Assembly: GCF_022458985.1 (NCBI RefSeq)
Contig: NC_061789.1
Coordinates: 4,815,501-4,879,500 of the forward strand
Direction: 5' to 3'
Source: Mugil cephalus
Taxonomy: Eukaryota > Chordata > Actinopteri > Mugiliformes > Mugilidae
Length of the DNA: 64,000 bases
Shown here: in pieces, positions 36,400-49,140 of the stretch
How positions within the stretch are numbered: position 1 is the first letter of the stretch
How the letters are laid out: the number at the start of each line of letters is the position of its first letter
Notes under the pieces: generated by a model
What the model was told of the DNA's origin: nothing
Seen by the model: the letters and a program-made list of their open reading frames with translations, nothing else
Database searches by the model: none
Translations under genes and position numbers: made by a program

Positions 36400-38560
36400 C
36401 ACCTGTATTGGTGAATGAGTGAAGTGCGGACTGACAGATAACGTCTTCCGCCTCCATTTATAAAATATGTTGAATTCACGTTGATGTGTATTGAAGACCT
36501 GTGGTCTATGAGAAAGAAGATGTCCACCAACGTTGCTACAACTCGATGAATTCCTTCAAGATCCCTCAGAGTCGCCAGATACATATGAGAGAAGATTAGT
36601 TGTACAGAAAACTAAGGGGGGAAACGCCTTTGTGGATAGGGACCAGAATGCCTTTGTTGTCGTCGCCAAAAAAAGATGTGCAACGAAATTTGCGGTGCGC
36701 ATCTAGTTGGAGCTAGACGACAGAAACATAAATAAGAGACATAAATAATGAATAACTTTAAAGTAGCACCATTTCACAGTAAACATGTAGATCTAGTCTC
36801 TCTGGTTGATAAGCCTGATGGTCCAGGGGTAGAAACAAGTTTTGAGTCTATTTGTCCCCTGCCAGACGGTAAGAGAGACATCAGTGGTCAGAGTGTGAGC
36901 CGTCCTTTACTATGTTCTTGGTGTTCTTGGTTCAGTGGAGGTAGAAGTGTCCTCCGGGGTAAACAGGGTTTTTTTGTGTGTTGCCAAACGATGGTGAAGC
37001 GGTAGAAATGTTTCAAGAAGTGCAACCACTAGTAACAGCTAGTAGTTTCACATCACATCTCTCTAATCTAAAACCTTAATCCTCATCCACATCATAAAGC
37101 AGTTTGCTATTGGATGAGCAATGAAGCCCGTTTAAGAGAACAAAAGGTTGCAGTTTTTGTCAAAAAGCCCGACTTTACAGCATAATTTAAGGGTTGCTTT
37201 GAGTGACAGGTGGTAGCCTGAGCTAACAGGTAGCAGAGAGTTGGGTGGGCGGGTCTTAACCTCCAACACGACCCCCGACACCATGTACAATATGGGCAAA
37301 GTAAAGCTCATCCAACATGGCGACCGCGTGCTCCGCCCACTTTGGGCTTCATTTTCAAGGTTTAGAATCCAATGGTTGACGTCACGATGGGTTTGTCCAT
37401 AGTATGTACACTCAGTGGTATGGACATAGCTAGCTCTTTGTCTTTATTCAGAAAAAAAAAATCAACAATGGTGCCGCTGCATCTGGGTTCACTCAACACT
37501 CCAAGTCATCAACATGGTAGACTTAAACATAGGTCGCTCCAATTCTTCCTCAGTTTTTCCCAACAGACATCTTGGTTCCTGAACCATCATTCATACGCTT
37601 GTGTTGTACCTAGTCTGTCAAGACTAGATGTCCGCCATGGAAAAAGGTCTATAGCATTTCCTCAGATCTGATAATAGTCCAACATTGCATGGCTCAGTTT
37701 CTTTAAGATTTGATCGTCTCTCGTCCACATGTTTATAGCATCTCTTTTAATCTAAGACCTTAATCCTCATCAGCGTTATAAACCAGTTTGCTAGTGGACG
37801 TTGCAGGATCTTTAGTGAATGAATCTAAATGTAATAATATTTCTAGTGTATGGACGTAGCTAGCTCTTCTTCCTAGTTGGAAAGAAAGAAAGTATCGTCA
37901 ACGATGGCGCCGCTCCATCTGGGTTCACTCAACGCTCCGAGTTAAACATAGGAAAAAATACGTAAATGGTGCTTCCTTGCTTTATTCTTGCTGTAAATGT
38001 TTTGGGGAAACTTTGTGTTTGCATCGCATAACTCATTCGCTCAACTTTTAAGTTTGTTTTTTTTTTTTTTATTACCAGCAGACATCTTGGTGACGACTGC
38101 TTTTGTCCAGGTTGGTTCACTGTATCTGGTTAATGGGCCAATTAACAAATCTGCAAAGGTCTGCAAATCTGAGATTACTCCAACGTTGCTATCTTAAATT
38201 TCCCTTCCAAGAGATTGTGAGGAGATTAGTTGGAGAGAGAAGAAGAAAACTACAAATCAAGAGGGGAAAAGGCTTTTTGGCGAAACTTGTAACAATAGAG
38301 TTTATTGCAAGCAATCAATCTACATTATAAAACAATTTGCCAGCGGATGGTGCAGGATCTGGATTGAAACAGTGATCTGTAATCACTGCTCTCTAATTGA
38401 AAATAAAACAGAATAAAATATGGCTGACGATGGCGCCGCTCCATCTGGGTTCACTTAACGCTCCGTGGCCCAGCTATCAACTTGGTGAATTTGGTGGTCG
38501 GGTGGAAAAAAACCATTAAATGTGTTTACTTGGTGTAAATATTTGGGGAAGTTTGTGTTA
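36400..38560. repeat. degenerate tandem triplication between mgp and bglap
   Basis: Three units share CCATCTGGGTTCACTCAACG-type text (about 37482, 37914 and 38440) and AGTTTGCTATTGGATG-type text (about 37100, 37790 and 38335). GTAGCTAGCTCTT-like blocks occur at 37427 and 37856. The repeat spacing is roughly 440-550 bases. A common fish dispersed repeat (GTGGGCGGGTCTTAACCTCC ... AATGGTTGACGTCACGATGG, 37197-37410) is embedded in the first unit. No coding potential was seen. Confidence 0.6.
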
Positions 38561-39892
38561 GCGTCGTATGTCCGTGTCGTTAGCTGCGGTGTGTCTCCTC
38601 AAAGTTGAGATCAGTTAATCTTGGTACGTAATTTCTAACGACCCATCAGGTCGGGCCTTTAAAAAGGAAATAGATATTGATATATGAATCTGAGATGAAT
38701 GGAAGTTCATCACATGTGTTTAATGTAAAATCCTAATCTGATTTAAATCCCATTGGAGTTTAAAGTGGCACAAAATTGGTTGAGAACAGCTTCCGGCTTG
38801 TTGAGAGACGTATATATCACTCCTGATTTCAGTATGCACACTTCAGATCTGGTGTCTCTGCACATTCGTATCTGCAGAAAGAGACAAAGACGAGTCAGGA
38901 CATGGCGGATGTCAGCTCGCCACAGGCCTGAAAGGACACTCCGGGTTTGTTTTTCCACGTCGCCGCAAATGTACACAATTAGACGTGTCCTGAGGTTGAA
39001 TCCTTGAAGTCTGCCCCTGAAACGGGACGAAAGGCACCAGTGTTGACCCAGACAGTGAAATTACACCCCGCGCTTTACAGTGAGGACCAGTCCAGAACCT
39101 AAATATCCAGTCAGAGGCAGACAACAAAAGACATTTTCATATCATAAATTCAACAAAAGTCTCGGTTTTGGAAACGCTCTGTACAGTAGCTACTAATAAT
39201 CCAGTAAAGATATTTTCAAAGTGATCGAACATTAAAACGGCGGAAGGCTGCATTTTAATTAAAATTAAATGGTCCACTCTTCCGAATATAGCCTCCCCTT
39301 TCTTGCCAATGAAACAAGCAAGAAAGCCAGGCTTGTTGCGGTAAAAATATCTCCCTGTGACTCTTCAAACAAACGGGCTTTCTAAATGTTGCCCTCCGCA
39401 TGTAGGAAATCACTGCGGTTTGCAATAAAAGAGAAAACCCTTGGATTAAAATCATGTCTCATACTGTGGGAGAGCGGTTTTTCCTCCTCGGTGAGTTTAC
39501 ATGCTTTTCTCTCCCTCCTGCACTTAGTGACCCAAGTGTAAAAATGTGCGGCCGCGTTGTGAAACTCTGACCTCTAGTGGCCGCCAGTTGACGGTTGCAG
39601 TGAATGTTATGTACCCATAAAAAAAAGTAATGCAATTAAAACGAGTTATATGACTATAAATGTTTCATTTTAGGGTTTTTAAGCATTTGGTTTCTACTTT
39701 TCTTTCATGTTTAAGGCAAAAATGTTCTGTTTTATGAAGGAGAATAAGAAACTGTGATGCCCATGCAGTCTTTAATGAGTGTGTTTGCTTGCGAGAGTGT
39801 GTCCTGACATATATTTTCTTTCTGCATACATGACTTATCGCGTAGGTGTGTATTTCTGCGTCCGTGTGGGTGTGTGACACACGATGCCCTGA

Positions 39893-39950
39893 CCAATCAC
39901 ACACCCATGTCACAGCATCTATAAACCGAGTGTGCATCCATGTATATATA
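39893..39950 (+). promoter_or_regulatory. bglap promoter: CCAAT and TATA boxes
   Basis: CCAAT at 39893-39897, CTATAAACC at 39919-39927 and a TATATATA run at about 39943-39950 lie 85-145 bases upstream of the bglap start codon. The purine-rich GAAAGAAAG leader that follows is probably the 5' UTR. Which TATA is used is unclear. Confidence 0.55.
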
Positions 39951-40035
39951 GGATATAGGAGAGGAGAAAGAAAGAAAGAAAAGAAGCAAAGAGCTGCTGA
40001 AATCATACTTGGTGTCCGATAAAAGAAGCTGAAAG

Positions 40036-41729
40036 ATGAAGACTTTGGTCGTCCTGCTCCTCTGCTCCCTGGCCGTCATCTGCCTGACTTCGGGTAAGAT
40101 CTATGTAGCAGTATATGATAGAAAAGCTGCAGGTGAAGATGTAGATAAATAAACAAATAAATGTGTTTAAATGTGCAAAATTTTATATTTTGCACATACA
40201 TCCTGTTTGTTTGTTTATTTTATTAACATAATGACACATCTAGATTTTTATAATTGATCTTGGATCTTTTAGTTTATCTTTCTGTAAACTTAAAAATATC
40301 AAAATTTGTCATTTTTTAGGAAGAAAAATGTTACACCAAAGCATGAGCAATGTGATTCTGTAAATTCATTCAGAATACATATAGAATACAAAGTTTGATA
40401 AAGCCTGAAGTGGGGATTTCTAGTTATTTGAAGTTGACAATTAGAGTTTAACTAATAGATGTCCACCTGAGGTTATATTATCTAATAAAGAGTGCTAATT
40501 TGCATCATTTCCTGCAGAATAAGTGTAGTAAAAGAAACCTAAATGTGTGTTTTGTATGTTTTTTTTAAAAAAAGGAAATCTGAAGGAAGGCATTGTATGG
40601 AATTAAAATAGTGCAGAAGTTGAAAACTTTTTTTTTATTTTGTTTATTTATTTATTTTATCAACCAGAGTTTGAAAATCCAGATTATAGTTTTTTTTTTA
40701 AAAAAAGTAATTACTGAACTGGACTGAAAATAATAACATCTAAAAAGTCATCCTGTCAAATCATGTGTTTTCCCGTCTTGTTTAACAGTTGCAGCCACTG
40801 ATGTCCAGCCTGCCAGTGACCACCCTTCTCAGGACGGTAAACAAACAATTCAGCAGTATAATCTCATCACTGTGAAATATCTGTGAAATATAGAAAGTTA
40901 TTTACCTTTTCTAAAAACCTTCTGTAGCTGCATTTAAAGTTTGATTTTTGTTTTGCTGCATTTATATAATTGATAATAACCTCAATTTGCACATTTTCTT
41001 CATGAATTTGCAGTAATTTTGTCAACCAGAACTAATATGCATGATGCATGATACATTTGTGCATGGTGTGCAGGGTTGTTTGCGGAGAGAGAGCAGGCCT
41101 CCAGCGTTGTGAGGCAGAAGAGAGCTGCTGGACAGTTATCCCTGACACAGCTCGAGAGGTATTTCATGTCTTTTTTCTACTTTTTCATCCTCTATGAAGT
41201 AAAGCAGCTGCAGAGAAACATGCACAATCACTATGTTTTTATCTAACAAAGTTCTGGTGTTCCAATACATGTATATATAAAAAAAGGTTGAACTCATGAC
41301 ATTTTTTTGTAATAACATTTGCATAATATTACAAAAATGTACAAATAAATGGAAAAAGGAAATGGAAAAAATCTATCAATAAAAAATGCCTTAATGTGAT
41401 GTTTTATAGATCGACTAATGCTTAGATTACATGTTCATTTTATTTTTGGTGCATGTAATGTTATATAAAATTATTTAGTCAGTTATTTATTTATTTTTAA
41501 TTTTGGCACTTTGGGTTCTCCATACAACCAAGTTAGTATTAGATGCAGAAAGTTATCGTGAAGGCATCAGGACCGTATCATCTGGAATAATGAATGAATA
41601 ACCATCACTGTTTTGCCTCCACTCAGCCTGAGAGAAGTGTGTGAGGCCAACCTGGCCTGTGAGGACATGATGGACACGGAGGGCATCATCGCCGCCTACA
41701 CCGCCTACTACGGACCGATCCCCTATTAG
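40036..41729 (+). CDS. bglap: osteocalcin (bone Gla protein)
   Basis: Four coding exons, 40036-40093, 40789-40836, 41074-41158 and 41627-41729, with GT/AG borders, encode 97 residues. A signal peptide ([19 protein letters not shown]) precedes a propeptide with LFAEREQA, the Phe-x5-Ala gamma-carboxylase recognition spacing, and a furin-type RQKR cleavage site. The mature peptide starts [20 protein letters not shown] and is 45 residues, the usual fish length. It has Glu residues available for carboxylation in LESLREVCE and ACEDMMD, one disulfide pair (CEANLAC) and the C-terminal end [12 protein letters not shown]. Osteocalcin is secreted by osteoblasts and binds hydroxyapatite through Gla-calcium. 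The four-exon plan with the Gla domain in the last exon parallels the neighbouring mgp, as expected for paralogues. In mammals the two genes are on different chromosomes. Confidence 0.95.
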
Positions 41730-41945
41730 ACCATGAAACCGCAACTGCTGATGGCTCATCAGAAATGTCTCCCGTTTTTGAATCATCGTTCATTTTTTAT
41801 TTCAACTCTCTTTATTCTTCTAATCAAAATTTACAAAAGCAAAATGGATAAGAGTGGAACAGGACTTTTATTTTCTTTCCTGCGTAGACCTGCAAATTTG
41901 TCTCCATTAAACTCTGTAATTTCTCTCAGCCTGTAGCGTGATGAA

Positions 41946-41955
41946 AATAAATAAA
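41946..41955 (+). terminator. bglap: poly(A) signals of bglap
   Basis: Two overlapping AATAAA hexamers lie about 220 bases past the stop codon. Confidence 0.65.
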
Positions 41956-42646
41956 GATAAATGAAACTCTGCTGTGTGCGCTCTTTGTTATCTCCCCTAT
42001 TTGTCTTCTTGCGTTAATCTCCATCACGTCTACAAACTAATTATCTGCTTTGACACATTTCGGCCGCTAGGTGTCTCCGTTGAACACGAGTATGTCACAA
42101 CCAGAAGCTTAGACACAGTAAACAAATTAAATTTTTTAGTTTAACTTAACTCTCAAACCTTTGACAAAAAGTTATGTTTGTACGTTTTGTATTCTCGCAT
42201 GCATTGTTCATGGTCTGATCTGTCATCTACTGTTCAGTCAAGAGAAACTGTTTTTGTTTTTCTTTTGTCGCAAAGGACGACAAAGAGTAAACAGAGGTGT
42301 GACAGAGATACCAGAGGGAGAGATGAAATAACCAAAGATATGTGTCACACTTCACAAACTAACCTAATTAGAAGGGAATAAACAGATGATAACACGCACA
42401 CAAAAAAATGTGTTTACTGAGTTAGTCTGAATTATATTCATCTCTATTTTTCCTTTATTTACTTGCGTAACAATAACACGTAAACAAATACATAGATGTT
42501 AAGGTTGGAGTGCTTACATGCAAACTATGGGATTCATTGTTTATTGTTGGTTAATAACTTATATATCTTACATTCATAAATCCTCTATGTTTTACATATC
42601 TTTCACATCCTTATTTTATATATTCTTCATTCACTTACCTTCTATG

Positions 42647-42700
42647 ATATATATATATATATATATATATACATACACATATATATATACATACATATCA
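42647..42700. repeat. (AT)n / (ACAT)n microsatellite
   Basis: About 13 AT units are followed by ACATACAC and a second AT block, then CAAC repeats to about 42715. Confidence 0.9.
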
Positions 42701-42899
42701 ACCAACCAACCAACATGTCATATGTATTTAATATTTTATATTCATGCTGTATACACGTTTGAATGTCCTATCATAATATACTGTATACATAGTACAAACA
42801 TTGTGTTTATTTTTGTCTTGTCTATCTATCTTTGTGGTGCAGGAGTACTCTTGCGTATAGTTTATCTAGTTGTGTGACAAAAGTATTTAAATGCAGTAC

Positions 42900-43560
42900 C
42901 TTTGCTATCAGGGCTTGATTCTTCCCCAGTTGCGCTGCGCTGCTTTTAGCTAAATGCTAAAGTTGGCATGCTAACATGTAGCATATAGGAATGTTGACAT
43001 GTTTAGCTGGTTTAATTCTTTGCCCTGCTGGGATCATCTGAGAATGTTCATGCCACGATTTGTGACATTAAATAGCTCCATGATGTTAGCAATGGCGCTA
43101 CACGTTGGACCGAACATGCAAAAAAACCCCAAAAAGAATCAAACTACAAAGGCCCAGAGGGGAGATATAGAGTCTGTAGCCAGAAAATGTACCAAAAATA
43201 AATTGTGTTTATGCAGATTCTGTTTCCCCCACAGTCATGTCTGTCATTGCATACAAATACAAGCCTTTGAATGGAACTTCTGAGTTCATTTTCACATCCA
43301 TGACGGTTGGAAAGTACAGTTTCTTCTTCACGGAAAGCTTCACAGGGATAACTGTCACAAAAACCTCTTTTCCCTGCGCAGCGGAGTTCCTCGTCCAAGG
43401 AACTTCTTTTCTCAGTTGGCTCATTTATGTTGTGTTTTTGCAGAAAGTCACTAGTAACTAATGGTGTCAGGTAAATGTAGCTCTGACACTCACAGGAGAT
43501 GCAGCAGGCTAGAAATTGAAAGGTGCATGAAAAGGAAAGACTCAAGTAAAGTAGAATCAT
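42900..43560. repeat. 3' flank of plekhf-like copy A, inverted duplicate of the copy B flank
   Basis: Read on minus, 43560-42915 aligns with 50798-51365 on plus. It shares the small frame starting MILLYLSLSFSCTF, the GAAGTTCCATT...AGGCTTGTATT block and an AACTTTAGCAT...TAGCTGAAAGCAG block. The frames are probably not genes. They are the duplicated 3' flank of the PH-FYVE genes. Confidence 0.65.
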
Positions 43561-43633
43561 CTGTTTTTGGAATCAAGACACAAGAGTGGTGCATTGACAA
43601 TCATAACAACAGACACAGATTCATTATCCTCAC

Positions 43634-43639
43634 TTTAAT
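43634..43639 (-). terminator. poly(A) signal of plekhf-like copy A
   Basis: ATTAAA on minus, about 205 bases past the stop codon, at the same place as in copy B. Confidence 0.5.
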
Positions 43640-43843
43640 GTTCATAAATATAATAAATACAGATAAAGTAGCAGCATAAGAGCAGGTATGAAATGAAAAT
43701 GATTCAGATCCAGAGGTCATTTGTGTCTTCTTCTATGTACAGAGTGTTAACTCTCATCTTTCTTTAAATAACACAATCCAGTAGAGTTCTCTTTGTTATG
43801 ATACAGCTTATTGTTAAATGAGACTGTAACAGTCTTGAGGTAT

Positions 43844-45132
43844 TTACAGGTGACCTGGTAGAATACAGACATATGTCCCTGTCTCTGCAATCATCCAGCT
43901 GCTGGAAGGACAGGCCTGAACGTCCTCTTCATCACTGGATGAAGCGACCTCCTCCTCCCCTGAGCTACTGTTTCCAGTGCTGTCTCCCCTCTGGCAAGAC
44001 ACATCATGTACTTCTTCTTCTTCTTCTTCATCATCACTCCTCAAGTGGCACAGCGCGCAGACTCTCAGCTGTTTGGTCGGGTGGATGTGACTGATCACCG
44101 TCCGCTGCCTGGAGCAAGAGTTGCAGACGATGAAGCCGCACTTTCTGCAGTGGTGTCGCCGGTTGGTGGTGGTGAACCTCCTGAGGCAGCGCATGCACTT
44201 GCAGGCGGCCTGATCCGGCATCCAGGTGACGGCAAATTTCTTGCCAGGTTGGAGGTTCCCACAGAGCAGCAGAGCGGACTGGCATTCTCGGATGTGCTCC
44301 ATCCAGGCCTTCTTCTCCTCGTGCGAAGCGGCGGACACAAAAAAGGACTTGGACGGTGTTCTGATCAACCACTGGTGCTTGAACTCCTCACTGTCCTCCA
44401 TGTCCTCCAGCTTGACGGACTCTGAAATAACCAATGAGGAAGAGCACATATTAAATACTATGACCTTGCTCACACCAAGTATTAACATGTGTCCTAGGTG
44501 GTCTGATCCCAGGCTGACGGCTTTAAGTACAAGTGTGAACGCAACAAAGATGCATTTGAGATTTGAGCACATTCTTTCACAACTGTGGACACACAATAGT
44601 CACGTTGGGAAACTACCTACTCAACCTGTCTACGCTGAGGCCTTTGTCTACGCTGAGTCCTGTCACATGCAAAGTGTCAGACAATTTCGAACTAAGATCA
44701 GTGAGCGCAAGAAACAACGTGACAAGAAGGTGTTTGCAGCTAATTTAAGTCATTCAGAACTTCCAGTTTCTGCACAAATGTCCAGCCAGTAGTTATATGC
44801 AGACTCAAAGCAGCTTGTGATCCACTAGTTTAAAATAACAGCTCTTTATCAACTGAGCATAGTTTGTGTCTGACTCATTTCTCACCTAAAGGGATGATCT
44901 TCTGATTTTTGTGCCAGCGGCCGTTCAGAACGAAGCTGCCGTACACCAGAACATCATTGAAGAGGAAGAAGGCCTTCGGCTGCCACTTCTTGCGACCTCG
45001 CTTCATCAGACGACCCTCTCCCCTCAGAATCCGACCGGGCTTGGACAAAGGAGCCCCTGAGGGGCCGAATGAATTCTCCACTTCACGTAGACGCTGCAGG
45101 TTCTCCCTCTTGAACGTTAGCTGATCCATCAT
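43844..45132 (-). CDS. PH-FYVE protein, phafin/plekhf-like, copy A
   Basis: Two coding exons on minus, 45132-44886 and 44421-43844, with a 464-base GT/AG intron, give 274 residues. The PH domain (about residues 36-128) has [38 protein letters not shown] and [19 protein letters not shown]. The FYVE zinc finger (about 146-206) has the WMPD start, RRHHCRKCG and eight zinc-binding cysteines (CKCMRC, CRKCG, CNSC, CALC), which bind PI3P on endosomes. An acidic Ser-rich tail ([22 protein letters not shown]) follows. The order and the start ([11 protein letters not shown]) match Phafin1/PLEKHF1 and Phafin2/PLEKHF2, which act in endosome trafficking and autophagy. Unlike human PLEKHF1/2, whose coding region I understand to be one exon, an intron splits the PH domain. 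A TTTTTAAAG TATA-like box lies about 75 bases upstream. It is the only copy of the three on minus. Confidence 0.88.
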
Positions 45133-45199
45133 GGTGAACAGAGCGTGTTTTGAGAAGGAAGGTGTGCATCAACAGTGTCTGACTGTTTCTCATCCTGGA

Positions 45200-45210
45200 G
45201 CCTTTAAAAA
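45200..45210 (-). promoter_or_regulatory. TATA-like box of plekhf-like copy A
   Basis: TTTTTAAAGG on minus lies about 70-78 bases upstream of the ATG. Copies B and C have the same element at similar distance. Confidence 0.4.
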
Positions 45211-45467
45211 GTCTCCCGGTGACGTAGTGTGAATTTTTACGTGAACTGTTGAACTTGTTGTACAAGAAATAGTGGGAGGAGCCGGAGGCAGACTTTACAG
45301 TATCTGTTCAGGAAGTTTGAAGTCGGTCACATTCCAAAGAAAGTACATTGTTTTCAAGATTTTAAGATGCTATAACTCAGTGTTGACACATATACGTATA
45401 CTGTTAGTCAGTGGCAGCTGGTGGTGAATTTGGTGGGTGGGCTACAGAGTTACAGAGTGAACCAGCC

Positions 45468-46312
45468 TGACGAGGGCACAAGTATCAATGGCTCGAAACC
45501 GCGTCTGGCGACATCGTAGGTTACGGCATTTTAGGGGATTTTTGATGGGTTAGCACCTACAGTCTGGTCAGGACTCAGGAAAAGCATCTTTTCATAGTGC
45601 CCACACGTATGGGAATTCTTTTTCTGGTGGTAATTGTACCGGAATGTGGTGTGGTCTTCGTTAACATTTAAAAAGACGAAGCTTCCTGCACTTCTTATTC
45701 TTTTATTTCTTGTATAACCTGTTTTCTCTCTTGGTGATACCCACTGCACCAACACCACCAGGAGACTATTTAATAACCTTATTCCTCGTTAAGGCAACAG
45801 ACACCTGGTTACCATGACGACCGAGCCTCATCCAAAAAGTGGAGAATGCATTTGGTGCACCATCTTTTTTTTTTTTCTCACTCAGAATAATTGCTGGTTT
45901 TGTTACAGTATGAAGCTGTTATTTGTGAATTTATATGAATTAGTTAATTTTATCTGCACTATAATTGTTGTTTTCTAGTTGCACTTTAATATGACCACAG
46001 GAAGAATAGTCGCTGCCTCAGCTCGGTTCATGGGGATCGATAATAAAGAAATAAAGTGGAACCTTTGTGGCACCTGGTACAGCCTCGAAAAATAAATGAA
46101 CGACAGCTACAGTTAGCATGCGCTAATCCATTAACCTTCATGATGTCTTATATCAACCACTCTCCACAGATGTGTAGAACAATTTTCAGCATAAATTTGT
46201 CTCAAATTGTGACTCATTTCTGCAAAAACGTAAAGTTTTGAGTGACTGAATTAACTTTTTGTGTTGTTTTTCAGATTCACTGATCGTGGACAGTCCTGTT
46301 CTCCAGAATGAA
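45468..46312 (+). repeat. segmental repeat S1 of the plekhf-like array
   Basis: This aligns in direct orientation with 51478-52318, nearly identical over the second half (for example AAATGAACGACAGCTACAGT). A shorter, more diverged copy lies at 48668-49140. All three share TATGGGAATTCTTTTTCTGG. It lies 5' of the minus-strand copy A but 3' of the plus-strand copy B, so genes and flanks are out of register. No coding potential is convincing. Confidence 0.75.
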
Positions 46313-46319
46313 ATGCATG

Positions 46320-48660
46320 AGGCTGATTAAATAGTTAACATAGCAGCAAAAGGAACATCAGGACCCATTAATGACCAATTAATGAGAAGCTGTGGCCCAA
46401 ATCAAACAAAATTTTCAACTTCTCAAATTTATTGAATTAAAAGAGTTTGAACTAGAGACAGTAGAATATAATGTCACAGTATGAAAACACAAAAAACAAA
46501 TGTAATAACAAAACAAAATTACCAGTAAGTGGCGATGATAGAGAAGCATCTGTTCACTTTTACAAACTACTTTTATTAAAATAAGCCCATTTAGAGATAT
46601 TTTGTGTTTTTCTTTTGACTTTTTGATGCTGTTGTTACTTCACTAAAATGTAAAATAATCCGTAAGTTATTTAAAATATAACTTTCTCATCTTTTTTGTT
46701 AGCTTCAGAAGGCTTAGCCCTGTTATACCAGATAATTAAGTTAACTAAGTTTAAAGTTGGTAGAACTCTTATATAAAAAAAGTTGCTTTTGATACTTTTC
46801 GTATCCTACGTTTTGCCAAAAATAATTAATTTCAGTCAAATTCATTCCAGAAATACTCAAATGCGGCACTTTTGTGCTCAAATAGATGGACCAACGTCGT
46901 TCTTAGTTGTCCTGTGCTACTTTTGTTTAAAATAGATTAAATGAAACATATTTTTTAAATCTAATATAAAGTCAAATGAAGGTTTGACATTTTTGGAGAT
47001 AAGCTGGTTTGCTTTAAATATGAATCCAGAGCTATAGACTGGTTACCTTAGCTTAGCTATGTCCAAAGGTAATACAATCTGCCTATAGCTACGCCCTAAC
47101 CTCATTTATCAGCATGTTTTCATATCGTTTATGTTTTAGTTTGAACAGAAGTCAAAAAAATAAAAGCAGCAATACTAACAAAGCTAGATTTTTTCCCCCT
47201 TGTGTGATGTCTGTATGCAAAGCTAAGCTAACTAGCAGCTGGTGCGTCACTGTGAACAAATACACACCTTTAAATGTATTTCTCCAGCTCATATTTACAT
47301 CCATGACGATTTGAAAGTACAGTTAGTATTCTGGCCAAGTTTTACTTAACAACATGTTGATCGTCTACCTGACTTTCCTGGAAACTTTAAATGTTCTGCC
47401 TCATCAAACACAGATAACATGGAACTCGTTTCCAGTGGGCAGCAGAAAGTACTGTGATAATAGTCGTGGGTTTTCCTCAACCTTTGTTGGAGCTACTCAA
47501 CCGGTTTGACAAAGACAGATCAAGGTCAACACTTTTGTGGTTAGCGTTGCCTTTTCAGTCGAGGGATTTCCATTTTTTTTTTTTTTTTATTTTATTGTGG
47601 ATTGCTTTGTTCTGGCCCTTTCACGTGGAAAATGGTTTTGTATTTGTGGTCAGTTTGTTTCCTGTTGTACTTCAAGCGTCCTCGGGTCAAAATCTAATCA
47701 GTTACTAATGAAGTCAAATGAAGCTTTAACATTACGGGAAGTTATTTTGTTAATGAGCCCACAGAATAAAATCAGTGCGTCTACCGCAGAAATTTCAAAG
47801 ATGGTTAAATGATTAACTTAAAAGTAAATCACTGTAATTTCATTTGTCTTTTAGATGAGTTATTTTTGTAATTTGCATTCTCATAGAATAAAACCAAGTT
47901 TGAAAAATACTCCTCTTTGTAGAACTTTAAATAGACACAAAACATATGTTATTCTGACAATTTAAAAGCATATTGGCGTCATGGAAATGTTAGTTTTATT
48001 TTCTCAATTTCAGACATGATGGTTCTCATCTGGCAAATGTTCAGTGTGTCCAGTACTTGTTTTTATTATGAAATACCTGTAAAAGTAAAGCAGACTTTTT
48101 GTTTTTCTCTCGGTGTCCGTTTTGAGCCTCCACAGGTACATACCTTTTCCTTTATTCCTTTTTCGCGTAACTTCTATCACCACTGGTAGCAGTACGAAAT
48201 TACAAAACTTTGCATACACATTGCCAGATGACACATTTGAACTTTGATGATCTATGATGGCTCAACATGAGCTTGTTAACGTTCCTTTAGGCTCCATATT
48301 AGCGTAACAACTTTAGCATTTAGCTGAAAGCAGAGCGGCACGACTAGCGCACGGTACCTCTGCTTCAATTTGGGCCAATTTGACCGTAACACCGTAGCCT
48401 GATGTTCACCTCCCTAAAAAAATATATAACTACACATTACGACAACGCAGACCACAAGAGCTGTTATTAGTCCGCTTGATGCTTCTCCCGCTCTGTAATT
48501 TTCTAAATTATTGTTTTGAGGATGGAACACGTCGAGGAAAGGTTTAACTGAGCAGGTTCAGAGATACAAACATTTGTGCGACTCCTCTTGGGGGAAATTT
48601 CAGCTAAAGTTTCAGTCGCCATTGTTGAAAGTGAAGCAGGAAGTGGGAAAATTAACCTGA
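46320..48660. other. noncoding spacer with relic array pieces
   Basis: 47220-47340 is the reverse complement of about 50930-51070 (part of the copy B 3' flank). 48235-48350 is a direct copy of 51250-51365 (GAACTTTGATGATCTATGAT...). No PH or FYVE coding is seen between them, so a gene-less relic unit probably lies here. Poly-T runs occur near 47572-47590. Confidence 0.5.
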
Positions 48661-48667
48661 TTGGTGC

Positions 48668-49140
48668 AGAGTGGAGTATCACTGGCTCACAACCGCACCC
48701 AGCTACGTCGTAGGCTACGGGCTTTAAGGGGAATTCTGACAGGTTAGCTTCTGTTATCTGATCAGGACTCAGGAAAGGTTTCTTATCATGGCGCCGACGT
48801 GTATGGGAATTCTTTTTCTGGTGGTAATTTTATCTAAATGTGCTGTGATCTTTAAAAAGATAAAGCAGTGAATGAATTCTTGTATAATCTGTTTTCTCTC
48901 TCGGCGATACCCAGTGCACCTTCACCCCCAGGAGGCTCTTTAATAACCTAATTGCTTGTTAAAGCAACAGACACAACTATCGCCTCATCCAAAACAGTGG
49001 AGAATGCATTTGGTCAATCAGTTTTTTCTCATTTAGGATAATTGCTGGTTTTGTTATAGAATGACAATGTTATTTGTCAATTTATATGAATTTGTTAAAT
49101 ATATCTGCACTGTAATTGTTGTTTTCTAGGTTTATTTTCA
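48668..49140 (+). repeat. segmental repeat S3 of the plekhf-like array (diverged)
   Basis: A direct copy of S1 and S2 with more mismatches and indels. It shares TATGGGAATTCTTTTTCTGG, the CTGTTTTCTCTC...GATACCCA stretch and AATTGCTGGTTTTGTTA. It is upstream of copy B. Confidence 0.65.

Noticed and set aside
43144-43560. 138-codon minus frame downstream of copy A, with a partner at 50798-50989
   Set aside because: The similarity between the two comes from the duplicated flank. The frames diverge after about 30 codons, with indels.
44006-44792. Plus-strand frames of 139-188 codons opposite plekhf-like copy A, and their equivalents opposite copies B and C
   Set aside because: Antisense shadows of the PH-FYVE exons, rich in Gly/Ala/Arg, with no independent domain.
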